Positions 13,328-30,313 of a DNA stretch of 64,000 nucleotides are shown piece by piece. The stretch covers positions 8,043,637 through 8,107,636 of the forward strand of contig JACDQD010000010.1 in the NCBI GenBank assembly GCA_019843655.1. The letters are read 5' to 3'. A program made the translations under genes and the position numbers. Below the pieces are notes generated by a model. The model was not told the origin of the DNA. It saw nothing but the letters and a program-made list of their open reading frames with translations, and made no database searches. This DNA comes from Lethocerus indicus. Taxonomy: Eukaryota > Arthropoda > Insecta > Hemiptera > Belostomatidae. Position 1 is the first letter of the stretch. Each line of letters starts with the position of its first letter.

Positions 13328-13806
13328 TGTTTGTATTTTGATGACTTGACAATACAACCTAAGTGTACAGCAGTCAGCACGAAGCATAATAATTCAGGAA
13401 GAAATTACTGCACGGAATTGTGTACTATGATCCCCTGAAGCAATTTATGGACTCAAATAATTATGTATATTATATATATGTATTAATAAGCAGTGTATAA
13501 AACTATTATTTTTAATATAGTTATTTTAAAACATTCTAATTTTTTTGGGGAAAAGAATAACTTTTCGGGTGCTATTGTGTGCCTTTTTTTTATGAAACTG
13601 CTGAATACGTTACATTCCCTAATTAATAGATAACAAATGAATTTCAAAATAAACCCAAAATATAGGCTCTCCCCTTGTGACTGCATATAACAAATACAGA
13701 AAAATCTAAAAGAAAACTATTGTAATTTTCAACATGTATAAACATAAGTTTGTACATACGATAACATAAAATGGGTGAATCAGTCAAGATAGTGTTGGTA
13801 ACAGAT

Positions 13807-13852
<46 letters not shown>

Positions 13853-15837
13853 CAAACATTTTTTCTTATAATACAAACAACCATTGGGTATAAATGAATT
13901 AAGTGTAAAAATCACATACAATTTTATGGTTTCAAGCTACGATTTTATATCATTATAGGGACAATAATATGTAAGCTTTGAAGGACTTTTTTTTAATAAT
14001 TAAGGCAGTATTATTGTTGCATCAGTCTCAAGGCATAATTATAATATGGCATACAAATAGAAGTGACACAATTATAAAAGCCAATCAACAACAGCTTATT
14101 ACAACTGGCTAATACACACATTTTTTATATTGTTTTCTTATTTTTTTCTGCCAGCAATTGAGAAATACAGAAAAAAGAATATGATTTTATCCAATGGCCA
14201 CATAAGCAAAATAGCTTCCTTTGTATATTGTAAAACATTTTAACGGTACATATAAATCTCAAAAGTACATTTAACATCAAATATCGAATGAGCAATGGAA
14301 TGATATACAAATTCTAATAAAGTTAACAGTGTACAGAATAATTGAAAATTGAAAACAAGTGAGCACTAAAATACAGAGTGAATAAGTTAAAGAACTTTGA
14401 AGATTTCATCTGCAAATCATTAGAAACTTGCAAAAATAAATACTAATTGAATAAGCATTGCTGCAGGAAGAACTCTAACAGTATTTCAAAATAGTCAAAT
14501 TTATATTCAACAAAGCCAGCTGTATTAAAAAATCTCTCTTATGAATAAATAAAATAAACCAATTTAATGCAAAATTCTATGCTTAGATTGACATATGCAT
14601 GTATACATTTATATAAGCGATACTGACATACATATAAACATATACAGAATGCTATATATTTTTGAAGAATTATTACAAAAGTACAAAAGAAGGTTCACAT
14701 GTAAAAAGCATACTTTCTAAATTCATTCCTTGCTCTCAAAAATAAATATCACATTTCTCTTTTACACCTCACAAGTTTACAAAAAGATTAAATTCAAGTT
14801 TGATAGAAAAAAATTAAAATTAACTCTGTCAAGGAACTGATGTTATCCTGATAATAGTAACATTAAAAAAACAGACAAAATGGGGAAACAGTTGATTGAA
14901 CTATAGTTTTGATTATGTATAAGTTTCATAATTGTTCTGGTGTACTTGTAGCTTCCTATACATTCTCTTATCAAACACTTACAAACATTGCTGTAATAAA
15001 ATTCTGATCAGTCCCATCTTTTATGATTATATAAATATAACACTTAATAATTTTTAATTATATAAATAATATTTTCTGTCATAGCTACTTGATTTTGAAA
15101 AATGTATAAAAAACAATATCTATCAGATTAATTTTTATACATCACTAAGCAGTTAATTTACAAAATATAGTGAATGATCTATTCTATAACAGAAATATTT
15201 ACTCCCATTTAAAGAAATTACAAAACCACAAATATTAATTATGTGCCACTGCATTTACTAATGATTTCTAATATATTAATAACAAAATAACAGCAAAAGC
15301 AGAGACTCAATTAGCAAACACTGAGATAAATACATTAAAGTCTATCTACTTCTACTACAAAAAAAACACTGTTTTGAAAATACAAATAGTGAGCACTTTA
15401 TTCACAAAACTCTGAAAAATTCACACAAGGCGACACAAATACACATCAGCCATTTTTTCTGTCGCAGTTTTGTCACACAGGCTGCTTACTTATTAAGTTA
15501 AATGTACAAAATGCTAATATTCAAAATAACACAGTGCATAAAATTGTAATTTCAAAAGCAAGAATTAATTGACAATTTCATTAAAAAGGAAGGTAAAATA
15601 AAAACAGAAAAAATCGGCTCGGGAAAGATGGATAGGTCAAATCAAATTATATTGAGAAAGCTGTTCACAAATGAAAAAGGAAATTTGAAAAAGTCAATTT
15701 CTCGACTGTATATTTCACTAAATGATAACCAAAGCTTGAATAAGTTCAAGGAGAGATTTCAAAATTAATCCATCAACCGGGTTATTTTAAGTTGGTGCAA
15801 CACACACTTCAGATGTACAATAACAAAACACAATTTA
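13328..15837. other. Convergent intergenic stretch between Nxt1 and BTBD10
   Basis: The stretch is AT-rich throughout, with a (TA)n run at 13809-13850. It presumably holds the Nxt1 3' UTR. I saw no exon or RNA gene. Confidence 0.5.
13648..13653 (+). terminator. Nxt1: Candidate poly(A) signal of Nxt1
   Basis: This AATAAA about 320 nt after the stop is a plausible end for Nxt1 transcripts. No cleavage evidence is available. Confidence 0.4.
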
Positions 15838-16153
15838 TCAAATACCTGGGGGAGGAGGTTTCCCCTCATATTTGCTGTCTGCCAGTTGTACGATGGTGCC
15901 TGTTAAATGGATATGCGGAATTGTACATGAGGTATAATTTCCTTTTTAATTTCATTCATAAATAATCACAAAAATATTTTATTCTATCCAATAACGGCGA
16001 TAACAATAAATATAAATAAAAATCGATGACAACAATACAAAACTTCTCTCGGTACAACAAAAAAAAATAAGAAGTCGGTGACTTACCATGAGCAGGAATT
16101 GACTCTCCTAGTGCAAAAAATTTTTCGGTTGATTCAAAATCATATATACGCAC
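15838..16153 (-). other. Cryptic two-exon ORF of unknown identity
   Basis: On the minus strand an open frame from about 16153 (VRIYDFESTEKFFALG...) meets a strong donor (CATG/GTAAGT). It joins in frame to a segment with a TTTAACAG acceptor (15846-15903 region, reading TIVQLADSKYEGKPPPPGI) that ends at TGA 15838-15840. The composition looks protein-like, but I recognise no family. A stop lies just upstream of the first segment, so an upstream exon would have to use a weak acceptor. It lies beyond the probable poly(A) signal of BTBD10. It could be an unrelated small gene, an alternative 3' end, or chance. Confidence 0.2.
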
Positions 16154-16373
16154 TTTTGTTTACAATCTGCAAAACTCGAGGTCAGATTTGTATTATTAAT
16201 ACAAATACACATTCAATATCAAGTTGTCATTCGGGTATACTCTCAATGTACAAATAGTAGTCCCTAAACTTACAACGAAATAGCCTAATTTTTTTTTAAT
16301 TCACACGTCTATTGTCTAATTGATACATTTTCGGCAAATTTGGCGTATACATCATTTTGAATCGTCGGTCAGA

Positions 16374-16379
16374 TTTATT
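16374..16379 (-). terminator. Candidate poly(A) signal of BTBD10
   Basis: AATAAA on the minus strand lies about 105 nt past the BTBD10 stop codon. The position fits a short 3' UTR. Confidence 0.4.
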
Positions 16380-16405
16380 TCAAAAGATCCGGCTGTTGTG
16401 GTGGG

Positions 16406-16427
16406 GTGTGTGTGTGTGTGTGTGTGG
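16406..16427. repeat. (GT)n microsatellite
   Basis: About ten GT units lie in the 3' flank of BTBD10. Confidence 0.9.
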
Positions 16428-16482
16428 CAATAGAATGCCAGAAAACGGCAATTCAAACGTAATAGAGGACGCGAGGAGATTG

Positions 16483-21797
<5,315 letters not shown>

Positions 21798-22759
21798 TTT
21801 ATCGCCTGAACAGCATCTAAAAAAATTTTTCCAATTTCAATATCACATTTTACATTTTTCAATTCTGAACTACATGATTTCATGATGACAAAATGAGAAA
21901 CTTTTAAGAATCATTCAATTTTCAGGTTATTTCCAGGACCTAAAATATTATATTGTTAATCAAAAATTAAATTAAATCAAAGATTCTTAGGGCCAAATGA
22001 TGGGTGGTCATATACATCCATTTCAGGCATTGTAGATGGCTGGTTCAAAATTATTATTTTGCTACTTGTTTCTTTGTATGCAGCAAAATAAAGAACAATA
22101 AGATCACACTAAAAAGGCAATGTAAATCAAACCCATCAGCCAGTCTCTGAACACACTTCCAACTATTTATTGAGTTGGAAAAAATCAGTTTCTATAATTA
22201 AATTATAGCATGGATGCAAACTTCTAAATCCCATCTATAGATGGGACACTCGGAAAACCGCACTCAAATTAAAAGTCAATATTAGGGTAAATTAACAGTT
22301 TAAACAGAAGAAGAGAGGCCCATATATTGTAATCCTGTTATATCCTAATAGACAACAGACCGAACACTCATCTGTATTATAAATTATCTCATAGAATGAT
22401 TCCAGTTTAAGACCTCCAAGTTAAGATGTTGATAATTTGAAATCACATTACTCATAATAAATAACCGTAATTGTGAATAACAATATAATTTAATATACCA
22501 CAAGAAATAACTACAATGGCTCCATTATTATGGAATTACTCATTAATTCCATCTGTAACCTCAGCTTGGGGGTCTTAAAATGAAAGTCGAATTTTTAAAT
22601 AAGAAAATAGAATGCAAAGTTTCTTTCAGGAACAAAAGGGGTTTCAAGCTAGCTGGTCAATGACTAACCGTAAAGAAACGGTTATAGCAGGAACAAAATA
22701 AATCAGATTATGTACTAGTATTCAATATTATAATACGTAGGGGATAACAGAAACTTTAT

Positions 22760-23628
22760 TTATTTACTTTCTCCAGTATTCAAAGGGAGAGGGAACCGAT
22801 TGACAAGTCAAGATAGCCGACCGATAAGATTAACCGAAACAATTCGGGACGTCCGGTGTAGAGTAAAGAAAGGGCATTTTCGAGGGCGAAAATTGTGCGT
22901 CGAATATTTCCCCCGACACTCATTACTTACACGTAACTAACGAGCAGCAGATAGTTGGCCAGGCAGCTGAAGAAACCGCCGCTTTTTACTCGGGGATCGA
23001 ATTCCTCGTAGCCTCGTATCTTCATCCGCCCATCGGATCCGAAAAACCCCCCTTCGGGCACGAGACTGGCAAGGCGGCGGCTGTGGGGGGGAGGAACGTA
23101 GTTTCGCCGCAGAAGTCCGAAAAGAATCACCGAGGGAGGAAAGCCGTCCGTGGGAAAACTGGGATTTCGAAATATCGGAATCGAGAAAAGATTCGGCGAA
23201 CGTCCTTTGACCCCTAGTTTTGCGTCTGACAGAATGAATCCGACGCACCCCCACCCGGCCACTCAGAAGGGGGGGGGACAGTCCTAAGTTGAAAATTTTC
23301 CCACTTCAAGTATTTTTTCCCCGCTCGACAATAGAACGGAAAAATTAAGGACCGGAGAGACGGGATTTTAACAGACGCCGGAAAATTCGGTTTTGAAGAT
23401 TAAAAGAAAATTATAATTTTCCGAATTCGGTTTTGCGACACGTCACGGTCAACAGCTGGTAAGAGCGTATACCCCCACCCCTCCACCGTGCTCCTCCTCT
23501 CTTGCTGTTGGGTGCCTAGTTTCTCCGGGCCCCGGATACGTCTGACGCCTATCGGAATATCCAGCCCGAGCTCAGTGCTTTCCGAGTTATGAATATTTGT
23601 TGAATTCGCCACCGACACGAGACCAACG
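22760..23628. promoter_or_regulatory. Shared CpG-rich promoter block between BTBD10 and ArfGAP1
   Basis: This CpG-rich block separates the 5' end of BTBD10 (minus) from the ArfGAP1 start codon at 23629 (plus). Head-to-head genes less than 1 kb apart around a CpG block are the usual form of a bidirectional promoter. ORFs of 85-111 codons on the minus strand overlap each other in different frames, as expected from the GC content. Confidence 0.55.
22931..23262 (-). other. BTBD10: 5' exon of BTBD10 (UTR, or possible coding extension)
   Basis: A strong donor (GTAAGT, exon end 22931) pairs with the TTTTTTAG acceptor at 21816, upstream of the start-codon exon. The exon's upstream limit is not defined. 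One frame is open from an ATG at 23262 through the donor and joins in frame with the BTBD10 start Met. A product with about 117 extra residues is therefore formally possible. The simpler reading is 5' UTR. Confidence 0.4.
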
Positions 23629-26600
23629 ATGGCGAGCCCCAGGACCAGGCGTACACTCAAAGATCTCATGACCAAGAACGACAACACGGTAACATCTCAG
23701 CTATGTCGGCCCTTAGGGTACTCCCTCCCCGCCTTACCCTTGACAGTAGTCGAGTTACCCATATTTTTTTCAGAAATAATTTCCTTTGTTCGAATACTAG
23801 ACTTTTGGCCACCGCGCTTCTCCACGCCCAAATGTTAGTCCTACAAAAGTGACCGCTGCAGTTTACCAGCTTTGAAAATCGCGATGTTCTTGGCCACTTA
23901 TTTTTCCAATTCGAATTAGTCACAGTGCATACATCAGTCTGGTTTTGGCCGTTTGAATGACGGTGTCCTAAATATTACAGTTTAGTAATTCTGTATAAAA
24001 TTATCGGTTCTATGAATCAATAAAAGTTGAAATTTTTGATAATTCATTCCTGATAATTTCCTTTCTGCAGAAATGTTTCGAGTGCGGAACCCACAACCCA
24101 CAGTGGGCATCGGTCACCTATGGCATTTGGATTTGCTTGGAATGCTCTGGGAAACACCGAGGGCTTGGAGTCCACTTGTCTTTTGTCAGGTCAACCAGCA
24201 TGGATAAGTGGAAGGACATCGAACTTGAAAAGATGAAGGTATTTATTTTGTATCTGTAACAAAAGTATTGAACTATATAGTAGCACGAAAGTAGGTGCAC
24301 AAAAGAAAATTTTGAATAATTGTTTTTAGAATGTTCGTATTATTTATACAGGCATCCTCTTGAACAATTTACTTCAAAATTTATAATCCTTCCGTTAGAA
24401 TGGCTTCCCACTTATGAATGATTTTTTATTATGACCTTTGCTCCATACTGTACTAAAAAACATATGGTATATTGCTGTGTTGGTTTTTTAACAGGGCAAA
24501 ATGACAAGCATGAAATCAAGGCTGTATCATATGTCAATTGAAAGAGAAAAAATACTAATTTTACCTTGTAGTTCCAGAGAGTAAATTTTCATCTCTCTAG
24601 AACTGTTAAATTAAAAAGTTGTTTTATTTAAAATATCAATCTATTATTGCACAACTTGTATTTTTAAATTGATCTTTTAAACTAAATAAAGAAAAATAGT
24701 TAAAATATAAATATTCTGTTGCCCATCACACTTGAAAAGAAGCTATTAATAGGTAGGGTTGTATAGATCATTGGAAATAGTTTTTTCATTTTCTATTAAT
24801 TGGTTTTAAATCTAAAGCTAGCTTTAAATTTTATAATATATAATTGTGTTTATCACTATATTTTAATATTATTGAATAGACCAAAATAATTAATCATTAC
24901 CTTCAACATTATTCTTATATAAGTGTTTTACCAAAATGAATTCAAGTTTATTTTACATGAAAATACATTACTATTGAATTAATATTTAGATATTAAAATG
25001 TTATTCATTTCTTAATTTTTCCTTGTTAGGTTTGGTGGGAATCATGTAATACAAGAATTTACTTTTTTAAATAATTATTTTTGTCTAATTCTGGTTTTCA
25101 AAATGCTATTGGAATTTAATTTAGCATAATTGAAGGATGTTTAAACTTTATTTTTCAAGAATGCTGATCGTGTTAATGTTCAAAGGTGGGTGGTAACAAA
25201 AATGCTCGGGATTTCTTCGATAGCCAAGAAGATTGGGATGAAACAGCGCCAATCCAAAAGAGGTACAATACTCGAGCAGCTGCTCTGTACAGAGACAAAG
25301 TAAGAAATACTAACTTTTTATTTTCTTGATTTTTTACTTACATTTGTCATATATTTTCAACTAATTTGTTTCTTCAATTTTTTATATATGGTCTATTTGA
25401 AATAAATGTACCTAGGACATGTTATATTCATGTAAAATGGTAGTCAAATTTTGTAAACATTGTAGTACAAAGTTTTGATCTCTTTATTGATCTTACTATA
25501 ACATATATTTAGATGTTATAACGTACATCTACTGACTCAATACACTAAACAAATATTAAATTGACAAAAGAAAGAAACATCTGTAAAAATAATGTTCATT
25601 CTGACTGCTTAAGAGAGAAGTTTAAAAAAATATTAATAATTAGTGTATTAATTTATAAGCCTAAACTAATTGTAAATATCAAAATTAATTTTGTTTCCCC
25701 TAATTAAGGTATCAACTTTGGCACAAGGTAAAGAATGGAATATCTTGACTTCTCCAGCAAGAAATTACACAGGGACATATCAGAACAAAGTGTAAGTTAA
25801 ACACCCAATAATTAACAAATAATTTTTCTCACAGTACTGTTCATATGGTGCTGCTTTTAAATATTTGTAGATTTACTACCTTTAGTTATCTGGCTAGTAA
25901 ACATAGATAAGTCATAAATATTGATTTTTAATTTTACGCTACGATATTAGATATTTTCCAAAACCTTTTGTGGAGTTGTTTTTGTGAACTTGCATATTTC
26001 TCTCTGAAGACAATATTAGAATTAAAATATAAATATAAGTATAAATTTACACTTAATAATTATTATATTGATGCTTTCATGGCTTTAGTGCTGAATAAAG
26101 ACCTGCTGGTGTAAACCTTTTTTCATCTTTAGTTGTGAGCGTTTGTCCAAGTATCTATTGTGGCTTTTCATTGAATCTAATTTCAATTTTCATTCTGACT
26201 ATTGATTCATTGGCGACAATTGAAGGGAGGAGCCAAAGAACGAGCAGTTCGGTGTGATCGGTGACAATGGAAATGGCGAATCTGGATATTCATCTTACAA
26301 TAACGGGGGCGGATATCAGAATTACAGCACACAGGAGTTCCGTGATGAGAAAGAGGCATTTTTCGCCAGGAAACAATTGGAAAATTCTAGCAGACCAGAG
26401 TGAGTAATAAATATATATATATATTTTTCCTAGTTCTCATAATGCAATGCTCTCCATTGGTCAATGTCCTGTTGGACAATTTTGTGACTGGTAGTCAGTG
26501 TATTTTTTGTTTTATTCAGCACTTCATTTGTGCATTCAACTTGCACCCACCCTAAACTTAATTCCTGTAGTTGGAATCACACAAATTATTAATTGTACAC

Positions 26601-29600
26601 ACCATTGAATGTGCCAAGTCCGCATTATTTTAGAAACTTTTTTTATTCTTGGAAAGCAAAAATTGAACATTCTGTATACATTTTTTTTTGTATACACTTG
26701 TGCCAGTTTGGAAAATATGACAGTATTGATATTTTGAGTTTGGCACTTCGTGAAAGTGAAGATTTTCATTTGTGAATATGGCTTGCAGCATTGGATTTTT
26801 CCTGAATTCAACAATGCTGCAAGCAAAGTCTTATTCAAAATTACACAAGAAAGGAGCATATACCAAAAGAGCATTAGTTCTGGTTCATAAAATATTTTAT
26901 GTAAAACATTGATAATCTTAAAAATAAATCAGCATATTTTTAAAAGGGTTACAAGGGTTAGTAATATACCTTTTATATATAAAAATTCTTCTATATAACA
27001 TTTTATTTCAGAAAAAGGTTGTAAAATTATTATTATGGTAATGTGATTATTATGTAGGTGCCTAATATTTGTAAATTAAATAATGGCAGGCAGAAGGATC
27101 CTTGCAGTGTAGGATGTATCCATTGATTCAACAAGGATGTCACTAAAAGTTAATAAGAAAATAAGTTGAAATTGAATTCTGATTTCCAAAACAGGTCAAC
27201 TGAATTTGTCTGTAATTTTGAAAAAAATACAAGAGAATACTTCATAATGTTACACAACATTAAAAATTACAAACATTAAAATATCATTCTTATAATGGAA
27301 GAAATGTATGTAATTTAAAAAGATTTTTTTAAATTTCAGCGATGTAAAATTCAGATCGTTTCTGTTAACTAGAAATTGTCTGTCAGATAACTTTTGTGAT
27401 AAGATTTTAATCTTATTTGCTGCTGTATTTCTTATCACACTTTTTTCATTGTAATCTTTTGAATCATATCATATCATCTAATATTGTTTCAATAAAAATG
27501 TATTCTACTAGTACAAGAGACTTGAGTGGCTAATGTGTGTTTCAGAATAACATCATTGACTCTTTCGATATTCTGAGCATCATCCGTTATTGAAACTGCC
27601 AATTATAAGTAAAGAAACCTGGCAAAGAACATTTAATGTCAAATTCACCCTGAATGATGTCAAAAGATTATTTTTAACGAGATGTCCTACTAAGATTTCC
27701 AATCGCAGCCTTGAAGTATTTATTAAAAGAAAAATATTTTGCTTTTAAAACTGCACCAACTTGACACGCTAAATGAAGTTCATTATATTGGATGACTTTT
27801 ATTTCATTTGAAGATATATATAAAGTAGGCAATAAATATTTTTTCGCAGTGATTTGCCACCGAACCAAGGCGGAAAATATTCTGGATTCGGATACACAAT
27901 GGATCCTCCACCAAGGAGTGCCTCTCAAGAATTTTTTGACAATGCAGTCTCTTCGCTTTCAAGTGTAAGTAGCTTTATTATTCTTCCTTTGAACTCATTG
28001 TAATGACAAATATGTAAAGTAGTTAAGGTTTCTGAAGTTTAATTTTCAAAATTGTAAGCAGAAGTTGAAAAGAACTATTAAACAATAATCTGATAATAAT
28101 TTTGTTACCATTTCAATACATTTTTTTTTTCAGGGATGGTCTTTGTTTTCTAAATCTGCGATCAAAATAGCAAACAAAACGACAGAGGGAGCGATGAAAG
28201 TTGGCAGTATGGCATCCCAGAAGGCCGCAGAAATCAGTGGAACAATAAGTGACAAGGTAACAAAAGTTTTGTTATTTTTTATTATTTTCACATTATTTTC
28301 AATATCATCATCACAGTGGTCTATTCATTTGCTCACTTACCATTTATTATTTACTGTTTATTGAGTTCATTTATTTTCTTTATGTTATTTCTTATGTTCA
28401 TTTTGACTTGTTTACTCATGTTTTTACATTGATTATATAGGTGAAAGAAGGAAAATTATTGGAAGATGTTACCTGCCAAGTGTCAGAATTGGCGAACAAG
28501 GTAAATGCATCTACTGTTAAAGATTATTTTTCCGAGGGAATATGTTTTTAATCATTTTAATTTTTGTCCATTAAGTTTCAATATTTTCATCTCATATTTA
28601 ATTTTCTCATTAAAATTTTCATGTACTCGAATTTTTCCATTTGCTTTAGGTATATCATGAACACATAAGGTATCGTAATAAGTCAGTTGCCTGCCTTGGT
28701 TCTTCTAAAATCAAACTAAATCTATCTCTCATTCTTTTAAATTGTCTTGAAAGCATCTTAAAACCAGAACACTCCGTAAGAAACTAGATTGGTTATACTT
28801 AAATGTTAAATAAAACTGAATTGGCTGTAGGACTCATTTTCATCTACAGTAAACTATATTGATGCCATTCATTATAGTTCAAACAAACACACACGTATTA
28901 CGTTCTATGAAATTTTATTAAGTTGTTAATCATACGTTTTCTCCACCAAGACTCATTGGGCAATATTCTATGTTTAATATCCTCAAATTCAATCTGGCTG
29001 AAAGGATTATACAATCTGTAGGCTTATTCTAACCTTACTGAATATAAAAATGGAAAATACATTCAATATACCTGTTTTGTGGTCTGCGAGGGGTTGGAAT
29101 TCTGTAGGTTCGTGATGTTTCTGTCTCCTTTCGCTGGTTTGGTCTTTTGCTAGACCGGTTTCGGCCGCTCGCCATCTTCAGTAGCGGTGTTAGTCACTGT
29201 TAGCACTTTGGATGTTTTTTGGGCATCCTCACTGCACTGTCACTGTCACATGTACTGTAATGTTTGTCAGTCGTTTATATATATATATGTGTTCTGTTAT
29301 TGCTATTGGTGGTTATGTTTGTTTTTGGATTTTGTTAATCCTTTTTCTATGTGTGAGTCAGATTGTCCAAAGGGGATGGTGTGGTGGTTGGGGGTGGGGG
29401 TGTGATCCTTTAATAGGATTATAGGGGCAAATATGGGGGTCACTCTGGGAATTAATTTTCTCATTTATAATTTTGTTTTTCTTATGTTTGTAGATTTCCA
29501 GGTTTTCTATAATATTATAGGAGACAGAAACATCACGAACATACAGAAAATACATTCATCGTTTCAGTTTGAATTTGGGGAATCGTAATTTAATCGGGAG

Positions 29601-30313
29601 TGCAGGTTGTAATAATTGGATTGTGGAACGACTGCAGGTGGGAGAACTGGGAAGGCGGGGATGGCAGGATATAGCCGGCAGCAATATTCCGGGTCCAGCC
29701 ACTTCCCCGGGGGGCGGTAGCGGTGACAATTTGGACTCTCCGGCAGGAGAACCGCCCTCTTCTCTAAACAATAGTGGATCTTCTATATCGGCTAATGAGA
29801 AATCTTCGCTCCTCGTCGACACAAGTCCTAGGTAGGATTTTAGAATACTTGCCATTTGTACTGCTCTCCCTTAAGTATAAGTATTAAGGAACAAATTGTG
29901 GAAACAATTAGATATTTAATTTGGAAAAGACTATTTATTTTGGAATAGAATTCAAATTATTTTCATATTTTGTAATGAAATATTTTTCTTTTTTATCTTT
30001 AAAGATTTATTATTTTTATATAGTATATTTTTTACATTTGGTTTCAGCAAGGGATTATAGATTAACTTTAAATTGATATATGTAATATAATTTTTTAATA
30101 GCATAATCCATCAGGCATATTGTTTCTGAGAAATTCTTGCGAGGCATCCTTAAACTTAAAACAATCGTTTTTCCCTTTTATAGGAATGCAAATGGCCCGA
30201 TGAAAACAGAATGGGACTCTTGGAAAGAGGAGGCAAAATTCAACAAATTGAAGACCGTGAACAATTCGAAAAACCGATTGGAAGATGACGCCTGGGAATC
30301 TCTGAACCAATAA
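23629..30313 (+). CDS. ArfGAP1: ADP-ribosylation factor GTPase-activating protein 1
   Basis: Ten exons: 23629-23688, 24071-24238, 25186-25299, 25709-25791, 26226-26399, 27850-27964, 28134-28256, 28441-28500, 29638-29831 and 30184-30313. They encode 406 residues, equal to human ARFGAP1. The start MASPRTRR is the family N-terminus. The ArfGAP zinc finger is CX2CX16CX2C (C22, C25, C42, C45), followed by SGKHRGLGVHLSFVRS with the catalytic arginine finger R50. Residues of about 225-272 (EFFDNAVSSLSSGWSLF, then GAMKVGSMASQKAAEISG) match the ALPS curvature-sensing region. VKEGKLLEDV and GRRGWQDI follow. The enzyme stimulates GTP hydrolysis by ARF1 on Golgi membranes and takes part in COPI coat dynamics. 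The C-terminus (DDAWESLNQ) resembles the family's tryptophan-containing tail. Intron 8 carries a 481-bp retroelement insertion less than 100 bp from exon 9. Confidence 0.95.
29066..29546. mobile_element. Retroelement-like foldback insertion, copy A (ArfGAP1 intron 8)
   Basis: The 481-bp insertion is flanked by identical 12-bp direct repeats (AAAATACATTCA at 29054-29065 and 29547-29558). It begins ATATACCTGTTTTG. Both ends carry an inverted segment: GTTCGTGATGTTTCTGTCTC near 29108, with its complement near 29521-29540. The ends and the inverted segment are shared with copy B at 43391. Part of the inner sequence matches a hammerhead-like core (29149-29184). No protein is encoded. A target duplication of 11-12 bp, variable between copies, favours target-primed retrotransposition over a cut-and-paste transposon. 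A short non-autonomous relative of Penelope-like elements is the best guess. Confidence 0.65.
29149..29184 (-). ncRNA. Hammerhead-ribozyme-like core inside copy A
   Basis: Read on the minus strand, the order is CTGAAGA (29175-29181), a GC-rich helix candidate, GAAA (29159-29162), a self-complementary ACCGGT and a GTC cleavage triplet ending at 29153. This matches the hammerhead core pattern CUGANGA...GAAA...NUH, with a minimal stem III that would work as a dimer. Minimal dimeric hammerheads of this type are known from Penelope-like retroelements. Activity is not shown; the match is by eye. Confidence 0.35.

Noticed and set aside
23400..23923. Minus-strand and plus-strand ORFs around the ArfGAP1 first exon
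   Set aside because: They are antisense to or overlap the certain first exon and intron 1, with no conserved domain.
26536..26874. 112-codon minus-strand ORF inside ArfGAP1 intron 5
   Set aside because: Low-complexity composition, antisense within an intron, no domain.
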